The notes under the pieces: model-generated
Databases searched by the model: none
What the model was told of the DNA's origin: nothing
The model's input: only the letters and a program-made list of their open reading frames with translations
Assembly (NCBI RefSeq): GCF_027887165.1
Contig: NC_077230.1
Location: 259,412,976 to 259,476,975, forward strand
Direction: 5' to 3'
Length of the DNA stretch: 64,000 nt
Source of the DNA: Monodelphis domestica
Lineage: Eukaryota; Chordata; Mammalia; Didelphimorphia; Didelphidae
Position numbers and translations under genes: made by a program
In this document: piece by piece, positions 1-12,379 of the stretch
How positions within the stretch are numbered: position 1 is the stretch's first letter
Layout of the letters: the number at the start of each line of letters is the position of its first letter

Positions 1-1448
1 AGGAGACCATTCCAAAGGAAATTACATTGTTTCCTTTGTTCATTTTCCCCTCCTTTTCATGCCTTTGCATTTATATGAGGGACCCTGGGAGCCCAGAGAC
101 TGAGAATTCTGGATTTTTTTTCTAAAAGTGCAGCTGCTATAGGGAAAGCTGATTAAGTATAGTTTGGCCAGAAGAGACAAAAGGGATATTTTCAAAAGGC
201 CTACTCAATTGAAATTATATAAATAACAGAGTCATGGCAGATGACATGTTGGCTTCAGACTTTAATATGAATTGGAGAATAAGTTGGATTAAGTTTGATG
301 AAAGATGTAGAAATTTCAAAAATCACAAGAAAAATTTTGACACACAATTAAAATAAATAGTATTTTCCCCTTAATAATATGTTTCTGATTCATAGAGTAT
401 TATACTTTCTAAAGAATCAGAAAAGAAGATGATCCACAGAACAGTGGAAAGATGAATTGATTATGTAAGGAGGCAGTAGCATATTATTAATGTCAATATT
501 AGTGCAATGTGTGGCATCAGCTTTTTCACCCAGGAAAAATATATACTACAGGAAGGTTTTTGGCCAGCAATAGAGATGAAATGCTAAACAACTACACAGG
601 GAATGGTAAAGAATCTACAAGGCAGTCATCTGTTGTTCTGGGTATGGAGACTTTATGAGGACTCAAGGACAAAAAAATCGCAGAGGATGATAAAATATAT
701 ATGGATTAAACTCACACTATCAGAAAAAATACTGGGGTCAATAAGAGCATTAATTCATTAAAGTTTTGTATTGACATTAGAACTCTGAATTTTCAGCCTT
801 CTATCCAGCATTGCCAATTTCATTAGGCTTTCTTCTCCATTAGGATATAATCATTTTGTGATTAAACTCAAGGAAATCAGAACTATTTTGCCTTTGCTTT
901 CATTTTTATGAAGATCTTGAACCAAATCAATGTAAAGGCAATAGTTTCACGTTTGTTTCACAATGTCCAATAACTGTATATTTTAATCATACATAAATTC
1001 CTAAAATTTTTTCACTAGTAGAGTTTGTACATTTCCAGTCATCTTTAAACTCTTCTTGATTAACAATTAATTTTAAAATTTCTGAACCAGGATCATAATG
1101 TTTTCCTGAGGCAAAATATTGCTTGGTACCTAATCAGCTAAATATATGCTTTCTGAGGAGTTATGTCTAGTTTTAAAATGATGCCTTTACAAGCACTAAC
1201 TAGTCTCTCATTTTTGGTAGAAATATTTGTATGGTATCATGAACAAAATAAAGCAGGCACTCACAAAAAATGTATTACTTGAGGAACTATTTTCATTACT
1301 GAATAAATACACTTTCTCTTATCTTATTTCTATAAGTTTAAAATGATTTTAATTAGAATGAAATAATTAATTTTCTTAAACCACTCTACACTATGACAAT
1401 GAGGAATCATGTTGAATAAGCTTAGTCTCATAGTTATATTAAAAGTGT
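1..1448. other. AT-rich stretch with no recognised feature
   Basis: I see no gene, repeat family or long open frame here. The DNA is AT-rich with short homopolymers only. Very old diverged repeats may be present below what can be recognised by eye. Confidence 0.5.
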
Positions 1449-1650
1449 TGGGAAGGGGAAGCTAAGTGGCTCAGTGTATACAGAGACCAGCTTATTGAAG
1501 CAAATTCCTGGGCTCAAATCTGGCCTCTGACACTTTCTAGCTATGTGACTGGGAGTAAGTCACTTAACACCCATGTTCATGCACTTACAGCTCTTCTGCC
1601 TTGGAACTGATATTCAATATCATTTACTAACAGAAAGGATTTTTTTAAGT
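1449..1650 (+). mobile_element. tRNA-headed marsupial SINE, diverged
   Basis: The sequence reads in order a tRNA-like head (AAGCTAAGTGGCTCAGTG), a B-box-like part (GGGCTCAAATCTGGCCTC), a core (CTAGCTATGTGACT...AAGTCACTTAAC) and a tail ending in a T/A-rich run. The same order of blocks occurs at 7104, 18347, 18584, 20633 and 52171 in this window. This copy is more diverged than those. It is a pol III-type retroposon and not a tRNA gene. Confidence 0.8.
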
Positions 1651-1789
1651 AATGGGAAGCAATAGAGGTCAAGTATATTTATGAATTAGAGAAAATAATT
1701 CCTAAATTATTTAAATGACAAATCCTATGTGAGTGCCTATTATATTAAGTATATGTACAGCAATAGACTTTTGTTTGGTGTTAATCCTT

Positions 1790-1860
1790 CTTTGAAGCCC
1801 ATTGCTTAGAAAATGACTAGGTATTTAGTAGGAGCTCAATAAATACTTGGTAATTTAACT
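1790..1860 (+). mobile_element. Short L2/MIR-type 3' tail
   Basis: A block reading TAGTAGGAGCTCAATAAATACTTGG matches in outline the shared 3' tail of ancient mammalian L2 and MIR elements. It is too short to assign to one family. Confidence 0.5.
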
Positions 1861-2129
1861 TAAGGAAATTTCTTCACTTATTAAACTATAGGTAGAAACA
1901 CATATTCTTCAACTTCTTTTCTACTATTTTCATCACTACTGTTTACAAGCCTGTCCAATTCTTCCTCACTCTTACAAAAGAGAATTAAAAACAGAAAGAA
2001 AAAAAAAAACTATCTGGATCCCACTATCCCAAGAAGATATGACCTTATGTCTCTTAAGCAATACTGCTCTTTCCTGGTTCTTTTTCTACCCCTCTAACTA
2101 CTCATTCCCAGTCTCTTTTGATGGATAAT

Positions 2130-2131
<2 letters not shown>

Positions 2132-2187
<56 letters not shown>
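2132..2187 (+). repeat. (AC)n microsatellite
   Basis: About 28 uninterrupted AC dinucleotides. The tract lies between unassigned sequence and an L2 fragment. Confidence 0.97.
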
Positions 2188-2189
<2 letters not shown>

Positions 2190-2190
<1 letters not shown>

Positions 2191-2812
2191 TCCTGATTGT
2201 AGTATCCCAAGGCCCTTTCCTCTTCTTTCTTTACACTCTCTTTCCTGGAACTCATCTACTCACATGGGTTTAATATTATCTCTATAATGATGGTATCCAA
2301 ATCTATATTCATAGCTTCATCCTAATATCATCAATTTCCTTTTGATCATTTCAAACTGAATTTCCTGCAGGCATCTCAAATTCATTGTATCCAAAACTGA
2401 ATTTGTGAAAATCTCTCCAAAACCACTCATGCTTTTTAAAAATTCCTGTCTCTAATAAAGTCACACCTACTCTTGAAATCACCTAGGTCTTCCTTTCTTT
2501 GTGGACATCCATACCTGATCATTATCATTTATCTCAATTATCCATTTAGTGTCCAAATTCTATTTTCTCTTCCACAACAAATACTTTTGCATAATTTTCT
2601 TTCTTTCTCACTCACCCCTCCATTAATACTGTCCCACCTGTACTGTCAGTGGTTTCTTAAATGGTCTTCCTGACTCATGATTCTCCTGTATCCATTCCCC
2701 ACAGAATTGCCAAATTAATTTTCCTAAAATCTAAATCTTGTCAGGTTATTCACTTACTAAAAAATTTAAATGTTTCTGTTTTATCTCTGGTTGGTTGGTT
2801 AATATCCTTTAT
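2190..2812 (+). mobile_element. L2-type LINE fragment, C-terminal ORF2 region
   Basis: The plus strand resembles the decayed C-terminal part of an L2/CR1-clade reverse transcriptase. Near 2690-2770 it encodes SPVSIPHRIAKLIFLKSKS followed by CQVIHLLKNLNV. This fits the L2 pattern of an AARVIFL-like block, then a DHVTPLLK-like block and LQW. Stops and frame changes are scattered through it, as expected for an ancient copy. Family matching is from memory of the L2 consensus. Confidence 0.65.
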
Positions 2813-2815
2813 ACT

Positions 2816-3610
2816 TGAAAAGGAACAAAATGATATCCCTATGTTAGGTTCAATGTACAGTGTGTCCAACACTGGTCAGTGTTGGCTGGTCAGACCAAAA
2901 TAAGTTTTGAGGGCTCTAGCACAGGCTGGTATTGATTAGCTTGTATTTACATTCGGTATGGAGCATTTTTAAATTTGTGCATTTCTCATTTCTCTTCAGC
3001 TGTTGCAGTTCTGCTTTGTTCAGAGAACATAGCAGCTTTTTTTGACACAGGCATGCCATGCTGGATAGTCCCATATCAGTGTCTCCCATGTTTCAAAATC
3101 TATACCAAAGTTCTTCAGAGCCACTATTAGAATGTCCTTGTTCTACTTCTTCTGATCTCCCCTTGAATGCTTGCTATGTTATTTCTTTGTAAAATAGTCT
3201 TTAGGCAAATGTATGTTTGGTATTCAAACAATATAGCCAACCCATTTGAGTTGTGCTCTCTGCACTAGAGTTTGAATGCTAGAGGCTTCAGCTTGAGAAT
3301 GGACATCAGTGTGAGATATTTTACCAGGTAATTTTCAGATTCTTCCTAAGACAAATTTAATAGAAATGATTGAATTTCCTGTCATAGCACTTACGTATTC
3401 TGCACATTTCATAAGCATAAAACATTGATGTCAATATGATGGTTCTGTAGACATTCAGTTTTATAGACATAACTCTTTTCTTCTACACTATTCTTAAAAG
3501 CTTTCTAAATACTGAGATAACTCTAGATATGTGTGTATCATGTTAATCAGCTATATTTGTGAAGAGAATGGAAATAAGAATAGGTCTATTGGAGAGGAGA
3601 GTGGAACAGC
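2816..3610 (-). mobile_element. 3' end of a non-L1 LINE (RTE-like), antisense
   Basis: Read on the minus strand, the block around 3200-3290 encodes a decayed form of a SIQTLVQRAQLKWVGYIV motif followed by an LPK motif. This is the C-terminal signature of a non-L1 LINE reverse transcriptase, as seen in RTE-like elements of vertebrates. Several frame breaks are present. It lies next to the L2 fragment in opposite orientation. The clade is less certain than its being a LINE 3' end. Confidence 0.5.
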
Positions 3611-5245
3611 ATGTCTCACAGAAAGAAGGAATGGTAAAACTTTATATAAAGTTGTCAATAAAGCTGGTTGTTTGGTGTTAACAAAATTAGCTTGACAATT
3701 TGGAATACCTACAATAAAGTAGATATATGTACTAAAAAGTCATTGCAGATTTTTGAATTCTAATTTGTTGTGACAAGGTCCCATAATGCATGAAACAAAG
3801 TATATTTTCATGCTGAAAACTTTTTCCTATGTAAAAAGATATGTTTCTGCTATTCATTGTTGCCTTTTGGCATTTGAGCCATTTTAATTACAATTAAAAT
3901 TTTATGAGGAGCACATTATGAGTGACTGCAACCTTACCCATGAATTTGTGACTTACAGTCTCAGATTGGTGCATATTTTTGTCAAAGCAAGAGTGACACA
4001 TTTCCCCATACTTGATGTGCACTTGATTCATGTTGCAACTAACCAAAATTTAAAGACATGGCATTTTAGAATTATTTTCTCATTTATTTTGTCCATAGGG
4101 CCTACATACAATAAAGAATTTAACATTGTTCAAAAGTATGTATCCTCCTTGCCTTGACAATGGAGGTTCTCCTTATCACCACTGCTATTTATGCTGCTTC
4201 AAGGTGTCACAGGAATTTGCCCTTCATTCACTTCCACATGCTTATTGAGATTATAATTCATGTTTTTTTTAACTGTTGTCTCTCAAAAACAGCTTTCTTT
4301 CTATCTTTCATTTTCCCCTTATGAGCCATAGATTTACTGATTACTTAAAACACATTACCTTCAGAATTCAGCCATCTGAAAATGTAGATTTTCACATCCT
4401 CCATCATGCAAGCATAGCTCATAAATTGCTCCCGTGTTGTTGATTTTGCATTCATGCCCACTCACAAGACAAATCTTTATCTCTTTTAACTTTCTTGGAA
4501 CAGAGAACAATAGCAGGTTATGTTTCAAGCCTAAGATCTATGACTTACTTGATGTCAATTTGAATGAATTTGCACCCAGTGCTGCTGAGACCTCTATTCA
4601 AATTATTCACAGAAACTGCTAGTTTATCACAGTTAACATCAAACATCCTTAAAACTGTATGAATAATTGCAAATTTCAAGCCTAGCTTTCAGATATTTAA
4701 ACCTTGGGCAGGCATAGACTGCAAAGTTTATGACATGTGCATTGATGGAGAAGGGAAAAGCAGTAAGTTTCCTAATGTAGACTCCTGGTGACATTGTGGA
4801 TTTGGCATAAAAGTTTTCATAAGTCCCTTGACTGCCTTAAATTTTGAAAGAAAAAATTCTCTTTACTCTGTTTTTTACCAGTTCTCTAAAGCTTTTAACT
4901 TATAATCAGTGGGCCTGGTGCTTGATGTAAATAAACAATCTGGACATGGTATAGGAATGATTAAAATGCTACAGGAAGATAGTATCAGGGGAAAATGGGA
5001 CTAAAAGATAATAGATAGTATGTTTGGAGTAGTTATTCAGTATTGAAGGTTGATAATTGAAGCTATCACTATACTTCACTGACTAGTGATACTTGCTTTT
5101 TCATAGGCTTAAATTTTAAGTCTTAAACTTTTGCTGAAAATTATGGAAGACAGCATACAGAACATTCCATGGTGAAAATTGAAATCCTTTGTACGTAGGA
5201 AACTGGCCATGATTTTTTAAGGTAACAAAATCTTTACATAACAGA
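3611..5245. other. Unassigned stretch, possibly a decayed old element or retrocopy
   Basis: No family was recognised. On the minus strand between about 4340 and 4560 there is a short open stretch reading roughly VPRKLKEIKICLVSGHEC and continuing with a CLHDGGCENLHF-like segment. It has no clear start and many stops around it. The composition is less A-rich than the L1 to its right. It could be an old DNA element, a retrocopy or chance. Confidence 0.35.
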
Positions 5246-6129
5246 GGAAAGGAGGGAGGCAGCGGGATGATGATGTAGAGGCAGCGAAAGTTCAGACCTC
5301 TGAAAACCCTTCCTCACCAATTACAAACTAAATGTTTCTAGGCGACTGAAAATCAAACCTAGCAAAAGGAAAGAGGCAAGGAACCCTACTGTTGGAATCA
5401 ATTTAAATTTGGACTCCCCAAAAACCTGATTTTGGGAACATTTGTGTTTAAGGAGAAGGAAGAAGGAAGGTGCCAGGACCCATCCCCCACCTAGAGATCT
5501 GAGTCTTCAGCAGTAGCTGGAACCTCTGGGCAGGCAAGAATGATGGTCTGGAGGGATTACCTTGCAGTCAAAGCTCTACCAGACCCAGAGCATTGAACAG
5601 GGGTGGAGGGGAAGCAGTTGGAGAAGTGCAGAGTGAGCAGCCTAGTTGCAGCAGTGGAAACACTCCATATTTCCCCGCCTTCCCAACGTTTTGGCCTCAG
5701 GGAACATCCAGCTCTGCAACACAGCTAGGATTAATCTCATCAAAGCTTTCTGAGGGCAGGGAAGCTCAAGGTCCAACACCCCTAACCCACAGACTGCCCT
5801 GAGAGATTTCCTGACTAAGCAACAAGGGCACAGGTTGACAGAAAAGCCCCAAACCACACATCCAACACACAATGAGTGGAGCAAGAGTTCAGGCAAATAC
5901 AGGGGAGTAAAAAGGGACAGATATGAACAAACAACAGAAAAAGAAAAAAAAATAAATTACAATTAACAGCTTCTACTCACAATGAACAAAGAGCAAATGC
6001 AACAGAGAAGGATGAAGGAACACCAAGCAAAAATATAGAAACTCTACCAAATTGGACACAGACTTTGGAAGAACTCAAAATACAATTGAAAACACAATTA
6101 AGACAGGTTGAAAACAATTGGGAAAAGAA

Positions 6130-6960
6130 CTTAAAAAGCAAAATAAGTCATCTGGAAACAGAGGCACTTGAACTATAACAAGAAAATAATGTCTTGAAAG
6201 CCAAAATTAATCAGCTTGAAAATGAGGCAAATGAGATGAAAGATGATCTCCAATTAAAATCAGACCAGAAGGAGAAGGCTAACCAAAAAGGAAGTGATGA
6301 AATCTGGTCTTTAATAAAGAGAATACAACAATTAGAAGCAAATGACTTCACAAGGCAGCAGGACACTATAAAACAAAATCAAAAGAATGACAAAATTGAG
6401 GAAAATATGAAGCACCTTATTCACAAAACAGAAGATTTAGAAAATTGTTTCAGGAGAGACAATTTAAGGATCATTGATCTACCAGAAGAAAATTACTAAA
6501 GAAAAAGACTGGCGATCATACTACAGAAAATTATTCAAGAAAACTGTCCCAATATCCTAGGACAAGAGGGAAAAGTTGAGATTGAAAGAATCCACAGATC
6601 ACCTCCTGGCCTTAATCCCCAACTGACAACACCAAGGAATGTTATAGCCAAATTCAAGAACTATCAAACCAAGGAAAAAATATTACAAGCTGATGAGAAA
6701 AAGTCATTCAGATACCAAGGAACTACAGTGAGGATAACACAAGATCTGGCTGCATCTACACTGAAGGACTGAAAGGCATGGAATAAAGCAAGGGAACTAG
6801 CTCTACAACCAAGAATCAACTACCCAGCAAAACTGACGATATTCTTACAAGGGAAATAATTGTCATTTAACAAAATAGAAAAATTCCAAGTGTTTGTAAA
6901 GAAAAGACAAGACCTGAACAGAAAATTTCATGCCCAAACACAGAACTCAAGAGAATCATC
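6130..6960 (+). pseudogene. L1 copy A ORF1 remnant (RNA-binding ORF1p)
   Basis: ORF1p is the RNA-binding trimeric chaperone of L1. The open part at 6194-6499 gives a coiled coil rich in K, E, N and Q, followed by RRDNLRIIDLPEE, the start of the RRM domain. Further downstream in another frame are the C-terminal domain motifs LTTPRNVIAKFKNYQTKEKI and a RELALQPRINYPAKLT-like block. Stops and at least one frame change break it, so it is non-functional. Its coiled coil is more diverged from copy D than its RRM and C-terminal domain are. Confidence 0.85.
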
Positions 6961-7103
6961 AAAAGGTAATTTTAAAGGGGGTGGGGGGGAGGAAAACAAA
7001 ATAAAACAAAATTAAAAAAAAACTTTTTAAGAGAACCAGTAATCGAAAATATGTATCCTTATAAGAAACAAGGACATTGGTAACTCTTAAAAATTTTAAT
7101 TAT

Positions 7104-7306
7104 TTGGGAGCAGCTAGGTAGATTAGAGAATTGAGAACCAGGTCTAGAGATAGGTGGTCCTAGGTTCAAATCTGACCTCAGACACTGACTAGCTATGTGT
7201 CCCTGAGCAAGTCACTTAACCCTCATTGCCTAGCCCTTAACACTCATCTGCCTTAGAATCAATACACAGTATTGATTCCAAGATGGAAGGTAATGGTTTA
7301 TAAAAT
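7104..7306 (+). mobile_element. Marsupial tRNA-headed SINE in L1 copy A
   Basis: This is a complete SINE with the GCAGCTAGGTAGATTAGAG head, a CCTAGGTTCAAATCTGACC B-box-like part and the tail CCAAGATGGAAGGTAATGG. The flanks AAAATTTTAATTAT (7090-7103) and AAAATTGTTATTAT (7307-7320) look like a 14-bp target duplication with three differences. It interrupts the ORF1-ORF2 spacer of copy A and so is younger than that insertion. Confidence 0.9.
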
Positions 7307-7962
7307 AAAATTGTTATTATCACCTGCATAGCTAGAAAAATTATACTTAGAGTGAACAGAGACAAAATGTATAGGATGAAATGGTAAGACATAAATATGT
7401 ATATAGATATATGTATGAATCAATATGTATATAGACATATGTAGGAATCAATATGTATATAGACATATGTATACATAAATATATATGTATATATGTAAAC
7501 ATGTATACTAGGGCTAAAAAAGATGTTAATACTAAGAGAAATGGGAAAAGCAACAAAATAGGGTAAATGTATATGTCACAAAGAAACACATAGCAGGAGG
7601 GGGGGATATACTGGAAGGGTAAAGAGGTTCGAGATAGGAAATACTCAATTCTTACATGCATTGAAATTAACTAAAAGAGGGAAGAACAATCTAATCCATT
7701 GGGGCAGAGAATTGATTTTGCCCTATAGGGAAGTAGAAGGGTAAGAAACAGACTGGTGAGGAGGGAAGCAATACAAGGGAGGGAAAGAGTGGGGGGGTAG
7801 TTTAAAAAGACTATAAAGAAAATAAGAGGGGAATGAGTGGGAGGGAGGGTAGAAAGGGAAGTAAAATAAAGATGGGAATTAGGAGGACTGATTAAAAACT
7901 AATCATTGGTATAGAAGGAAATAATGAAAGAAGAAAAGACAGGAATAGAAGTGGAAAGAATA

Positions 7963-10930
7963 ATGCTGGGAAATACACAGCTGGTAATCATAACTCTGAA
8001 TATGAATGGAATGAACTCACCAAAAAAATGCAAGCAAATAGCAAAGTGGATTAGAAACCAAAACCCTACCATATGCTGTCTTCTAGAAACACACATGAGG
8101 AAGGTAGACACACATAGGGTAAAAGTGTAAAGATTAAAATTTTGGGGAACTGAGGCAGGTGGAAATTAGTTTCTCTCTGCAAGGAGTATTATATTTTTAG
8201 AGGTTCATTAAAGGTTTAGAATTTAAGAAAAATACAAGTAAGAAAGGCATGTGCTGAGTGGGCCATGAGGCCTCCCAAAATTTCTCTCACATCATGAGAC
8301 GCATTTGTTTGCCAGCGGAGACAGGAAAAGAAGAGACCCTGCCATCTGTGGAGACCTTCTAAATAATGATTTTGCTCTCAGCCCAGGTGAGAACCCAGTG
8401 AGATTACAAAGCACTCTGGGGAAGTGGAGCAAGGACTTCTGGGGATTGAAGTACTGGATTCAAGTATCCATTTTTACAAAAGTAAGAGGATAGAATCAAA
8501 CCATTGGGCATCAACTGATGAAAAGAAGGTAGGAGTTACTATCATGATATCTGACAAAGACAAAGTAAAAATAGATCTAGACAAAAAAGGTAATTATATC
8601 CTGATAAAGGCAGTATAGACAATGAGGAAATATCGGTACTCAACATGTATGCACCAAATGCCATAGCATCCAAATTCCTAAAGTAGAGACTAGTGAAGCT
8701 CAAGAATGAAATAGATAGAAAAACTGTACTAGTGGGAGAACGGAAACTTCCTCTACAGAACTACATAAATGAAACAAAAATATAAATGAGAAAGAGGTAA
8801 GAGAAGTGAATGATATCTTAGAGAAATTAGAGTTAGTAGATATGTGGAGAAAAATATATAGGGAAAAAGGAATACACTTTTTCAGTAGCACATGGTACAT
8901 TCACAATATTGACAATATTTTAGGGCATAAAAACATTACAAACAAGTGCAAAAAAAACAGAAATAATAAATGCAACCTTCTCAGATAGAATGAAAATAAT
9001 AATTAGTAATGGTACATGGAGAGGTAAATCAAAAAGTAATTGGAAATGTAATAAAAAGATTCTCTAAAATTGGTTAGTTAAAGAACAAATCATAGAAACA
9101 ATTAATAACTTCATGGAAGAAAATGACAATGATGAGACATCCTTTCAAAACCTATAGGATGCAGCCAAAGCATTATTCAGGGGGAAATTCATATCCTTGA
9201 ATTCATATATTAACAAATTAAGAAGGGCAGAGGTCAATGAATTGGGCATGCAAATTAAAAAAAAACTAGAAAGTGAACAAATAACAAATTAAAAATCCTC
9301 AGATGAAGACTAAATTAGAGATCCAAAAAATCAAAGGAGAAATTAATAAAATTGAAAGTCAAAGAACTATTGATTTAATACATAAGATGAGAAGCTAATA
9401 TTTTGAGAAAAAAAATAAGATAGACAAAGTACTGGTCAATCTAATTTAAAAGAGGAAAGGGGAATACCAAATTGACAGTATCCAAAATGAAAAGGTTGAC
9501 CTAACCTCTAATGAAGAAGAAATTAAGGCAATCATTAAAAATTATGACCAATTATATGGCAATAAATATGGTAATCTAGGTGATATAGGTGAATATTTAC
9601 AAAAACATAAATTGCTTAGACTAACAGATGAAGAAATAGATTACCTAAAACACCCCATATCAGAAAAGAAATTGACCAAGTCATCAAAGAACTCCATAAG
9701 AAAAAATCCCTAGGACCAGATGGATTAATAAATGAATTCTATCAAATACTCAAAGAACAACTAATCCCAATATTATCCAAACTATTTGACAGAATAAACA
9801 AAGAAGGAGTTCTACCAAATTCCTTTTACACCACAAATATGGTACTGATTCCAAAGCCAGGCAGGTCAAAAACAGAGAAAGAAAATTATCAACCAATCTT
9901 CTTAATGAATATAGATGCAAAAATCTTAAATAGAATACTAGATAAAGACTCCAGCAAATGATCATGAGGGTTATTCACTATGACCAGGTAGAATTCATAC
10001 CAGGAATGCAAAGATGGTTTAATATTAGGAAAACCATCCACATAATTGACCATATCAACAAGCAAACTGACTACAATCAAATGATTAACTCAGTAGATGC
10101 AGAAAAAGCCTTTGTCAAAATACAACTCTCATTCCTATTGAATACACTAGACAGCACAGGAATAGAAGGTCTTTTCCTAAATATAATAAAGAGTATATAT
10201 CTAAAACCATCAGCAATCATCATCTGCAATGAGGATAAACTAGAAGTCTTCCCAGTAAGATCAGGAATGAAACAAGGATGCCCATCATCACCTCTATTAT
10301 TCAATATTGTACTAAGAACACTAGCAGTAGCAATTAGAGAAGAAAAAGAAATTGAATGTATTAAAAGAGGCAATGAAGAGACCAAGCTATTACTCTTTGC
10401 AGATGATATGATAGTCTACTTAAAGAATCCTAGAGAATCAACTAAAAAGCTAATCGAAATAATCAACAACTTTAGCAAAGTTGCAGGATACAAAATAATA
10501 AAGAATGGGTGAATGACTTGAACATAAAAAAGGAAGCTGCAAGTAAATTCAAGGAAATTAGATGAACACAGAATAGTATATGTGTCAGATCTTTGGGAAA
10601 GGAAAGCATTTAAAACCAAGCAAGTATTAGGGAAAAAATCACAAAAAGAAAAATAAATAATTTTGATTACATCAAATGAAAAAGTTTTTGTACAAACAAA
10701 ACCAATGCAATCAAAATTAGAAGTGAAACAACAAATTGGGAAACAATCTTCAAAACAAAAACTTCTGACAAAGGTCTAATTACTCAAATTTATTAAGAGC
10801 TAAATCAGTTGTACAAAAAAATCAAGCCATTCTCTAATTGATAAATGGGCAAGGGACATGAATAGGCAATTTTCAGTTAAAGAAATCAAAACTATTAATA
10901 AGCACATGAAATAGTGTTCTCAATCTCTTA
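7963..10930 (+). pseudogene. L1 copy A ORF2 remnant (endonuclease and reverse transcriptase)
   Basis: The N-terminus MLGNTQLVIITLNMNGMNSP is the apurinic-like endonuclease start. A solo LTR then splits the domain at 8126-8478. The reverse transcriptase is best kept at 9958-10512, with [22 protein letters not shown] and the catalytic [13 protein letters not shown]. Just after it the reading jumps, through the internal deletion, to a NEWVNDLN-like block of the C-terminal third. Many frame breaks are present. It cannot be functional. Confidence 0.88.
8126..8478 (-). mobile_element. Solo LTR of an endogenous retrovirus (fossil)
   Basis: A 353-bp block with ends TGTAAA and TTTACA interrupts copy A. 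It is flanked by AAAG at 8122-8125 and again at 8479-8482, a 4-bp target duplication. Joining the flanks restores continuous L1 sequence. On the minus strand it carries a TTTAATGAACC-like version of the polyadenylation region. Its sequence matches the plus-strand LTR at 19586-19916, so both belong to one family. No internal retroviral region remains, as expected after LTR-LTR recombination. Confidence 0.85.
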
Positions 10931-10936
10931 TGAGTC

Positions 10937-11284
10937 TTCTCCTCCTCCAAATATGATTCTTGTAACCAAAGATAATGTTCTAAATTGAATAAATTAATTA
11001 ATTAATTTCAAAAAGAGAGGAAAGGAGGACTCTGAAAGGTTTTCAGGTTGGATTGAGTTGCAAAGGGGCTTTACTGTTATCCATTGTATATTGCATATAT
11101 ACATTCTCTTAAATACATTACTGTTAGAAACAGCATCAAAGCAATATATTTACCTTTGTGTATTTCTATTGTGTCTTTGGTTTTGTTTATTTCTATACCT
11201 ACTCAGTCTACAGCTACTGAGTTCTTTCACCATGTACTTAATATGTTGTTTTTTGATGATTAGATATGCCTAATATTTGCACTT
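10937..11284. other. Unassigned AT-rich sequence
   Basis: No recognisable gene or family. It follows the abrupt 3' end of L1 copy A. Confidence 0.5.
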
Positions 11285-11510
11285 TTATCTTTGTAAAGCA
11301 CTTAAAATAGATTTTCTTTTTTAATCCTCACAATAACTCTATGAGATATTTGCTATTATTATCCCTATTTCATAGATGAGGTCATGAGGATTGAAAGTCA
11401 AATCATTCCCCCTAGGTCAGTGAGGTATTTATTTTCTGAGTAATGATTTAGACAATGTGCTCCTGGCTTCCAAATCTAGCATTCTTTCTATTATATATCC
11501 TGCTTTCCTA
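11285..11510 (+). mobile_element. MIR-type core-SINE
   Basis: The order GTAAAGCACTTAAAATAG, TCCTCACAATAACTCTATGAG and CCCTATTTCATAGATGAGG followed by a GCTTCCAAATCTAG-like block fits the body of an ancient MIR element. It is diverged and without clear target duplication. Confidence 0.7.
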
Positions 11511-11984
11511 AGAAGATGCTTTCTTTATTTGTCATTTTCTCAGAGTTGCACAGATAGTCTAAGATTTTCTTTGTGACATCTGTCAAAAGTTCTTCATTTC
11601 TCTTTGACCTTTAGAGTGTAATATACAGAATTGTTTCTCCATTTCTCTCCCTCATTTTGTTCATCTCAGATGATGCCTCCACTACTACCATTTTAAGTAT
11701 CATTTTCAGTGTGTAAGTTACTTTCACTCCTGTGGTCCCATTCTGGGAATTTCTATATTCCAGGACCCCCTTATTTATTGATCATTTCTTCCTTTAACCC
11801 CACTCTTTCAGGAAGTGCCTAAATCAGTCCTATTCACTCTTTTGTTCTCTATTGAACTCTACTCTGGACTATTTTGGATTTCTTTTTTCACCATACTTCC
11901 CCTCTGGGTCCCTTTTCTTAATACCCTTACTCCATTGGTTTTTCAGCTTTTTTATATTCATCATCAAATGGAATATAAACTCAT
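11511..11984. other. Unassigned pyrimidine-rich stretch
   Basis: T/C-rich sequence with no clear family. It may be a decayed L2 body, since an L2-type tail follows it, but I cannot support this with a motif. Confidence 0.35.
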
Positions 11985-12100
11985 TGACTGAAGAGAACGT
12001 TTTTTAAATTTTCTTTGTATTTCTATTTCCATTGCTAGAGTGGGTGGTACACATGAAGCACTTAAGAATTTTTAAAAATTTAATTGGATGATGGCTTTCT
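11985..12100 (+). mobile_element. L2/MIR-type 3' tail
   Basis: AACTCATTGACTGAAGAGAA, then CTTTGTATTTCTATTTCC and a GGTACACATGAAGCACTTAA block resemble the 3' end of ancient L2 elements. Confidence 0.45.
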
Positions 12101-12379
12101 AGACATTTAAATAAGTAATAGCACTGTCTTCAAGATATGTATTTCTCTTGAGGTAGTGGATCTTTCTTGCAGCCAGAAAGAATGGCTGCATATCTTAGAA
12201 AAGATACTTTCAGGATATGTGATCCTAAAGACATTACTTAAATTCATTCTGCCTTAGTTTCTTAGTTGCTAAGGTTCATTCTAACTTAGATTTATAATCA
12301 TATGATCTCTCCAAACATAGGGAACAAGATAAGAAGTAACAATTAGACCAACAATTGAATAGATTAAATGTAAGATTTA
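12101..12379. other. Unassigned sequence
   Basis: No family recognised between the L2-like tail and the older L1 fragment. Confidence 0.4.

Larger units (their letters stand above)
5250..10936 (+). mobile_element. L1 copy A, full 5' end, 3' truncated, interrupted twice
   Basis: The 5' UTR starts near 5250 and matches the start of copies B (25506) and D (52945), including the AAGTTCAGACC block. ORF1 remnants follow at about 6130-6960 and ORF2 from 7963. A SINE sits in the ORF1-ORF2 spacer and a solo LTR in the endonuclease domain. An internal deletion of roughly 850 bp joins the reverse transcriptase palm region (about 10498) directly to a sequence near the C-terminal third. The copy ends abruptly near 10936, within the part equivalent to 58385 of copy D, with no A-tail. 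CpGs of the young 5' UTR are mostly lost, which suggests greater age than copy D. Confidence 0.9.
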
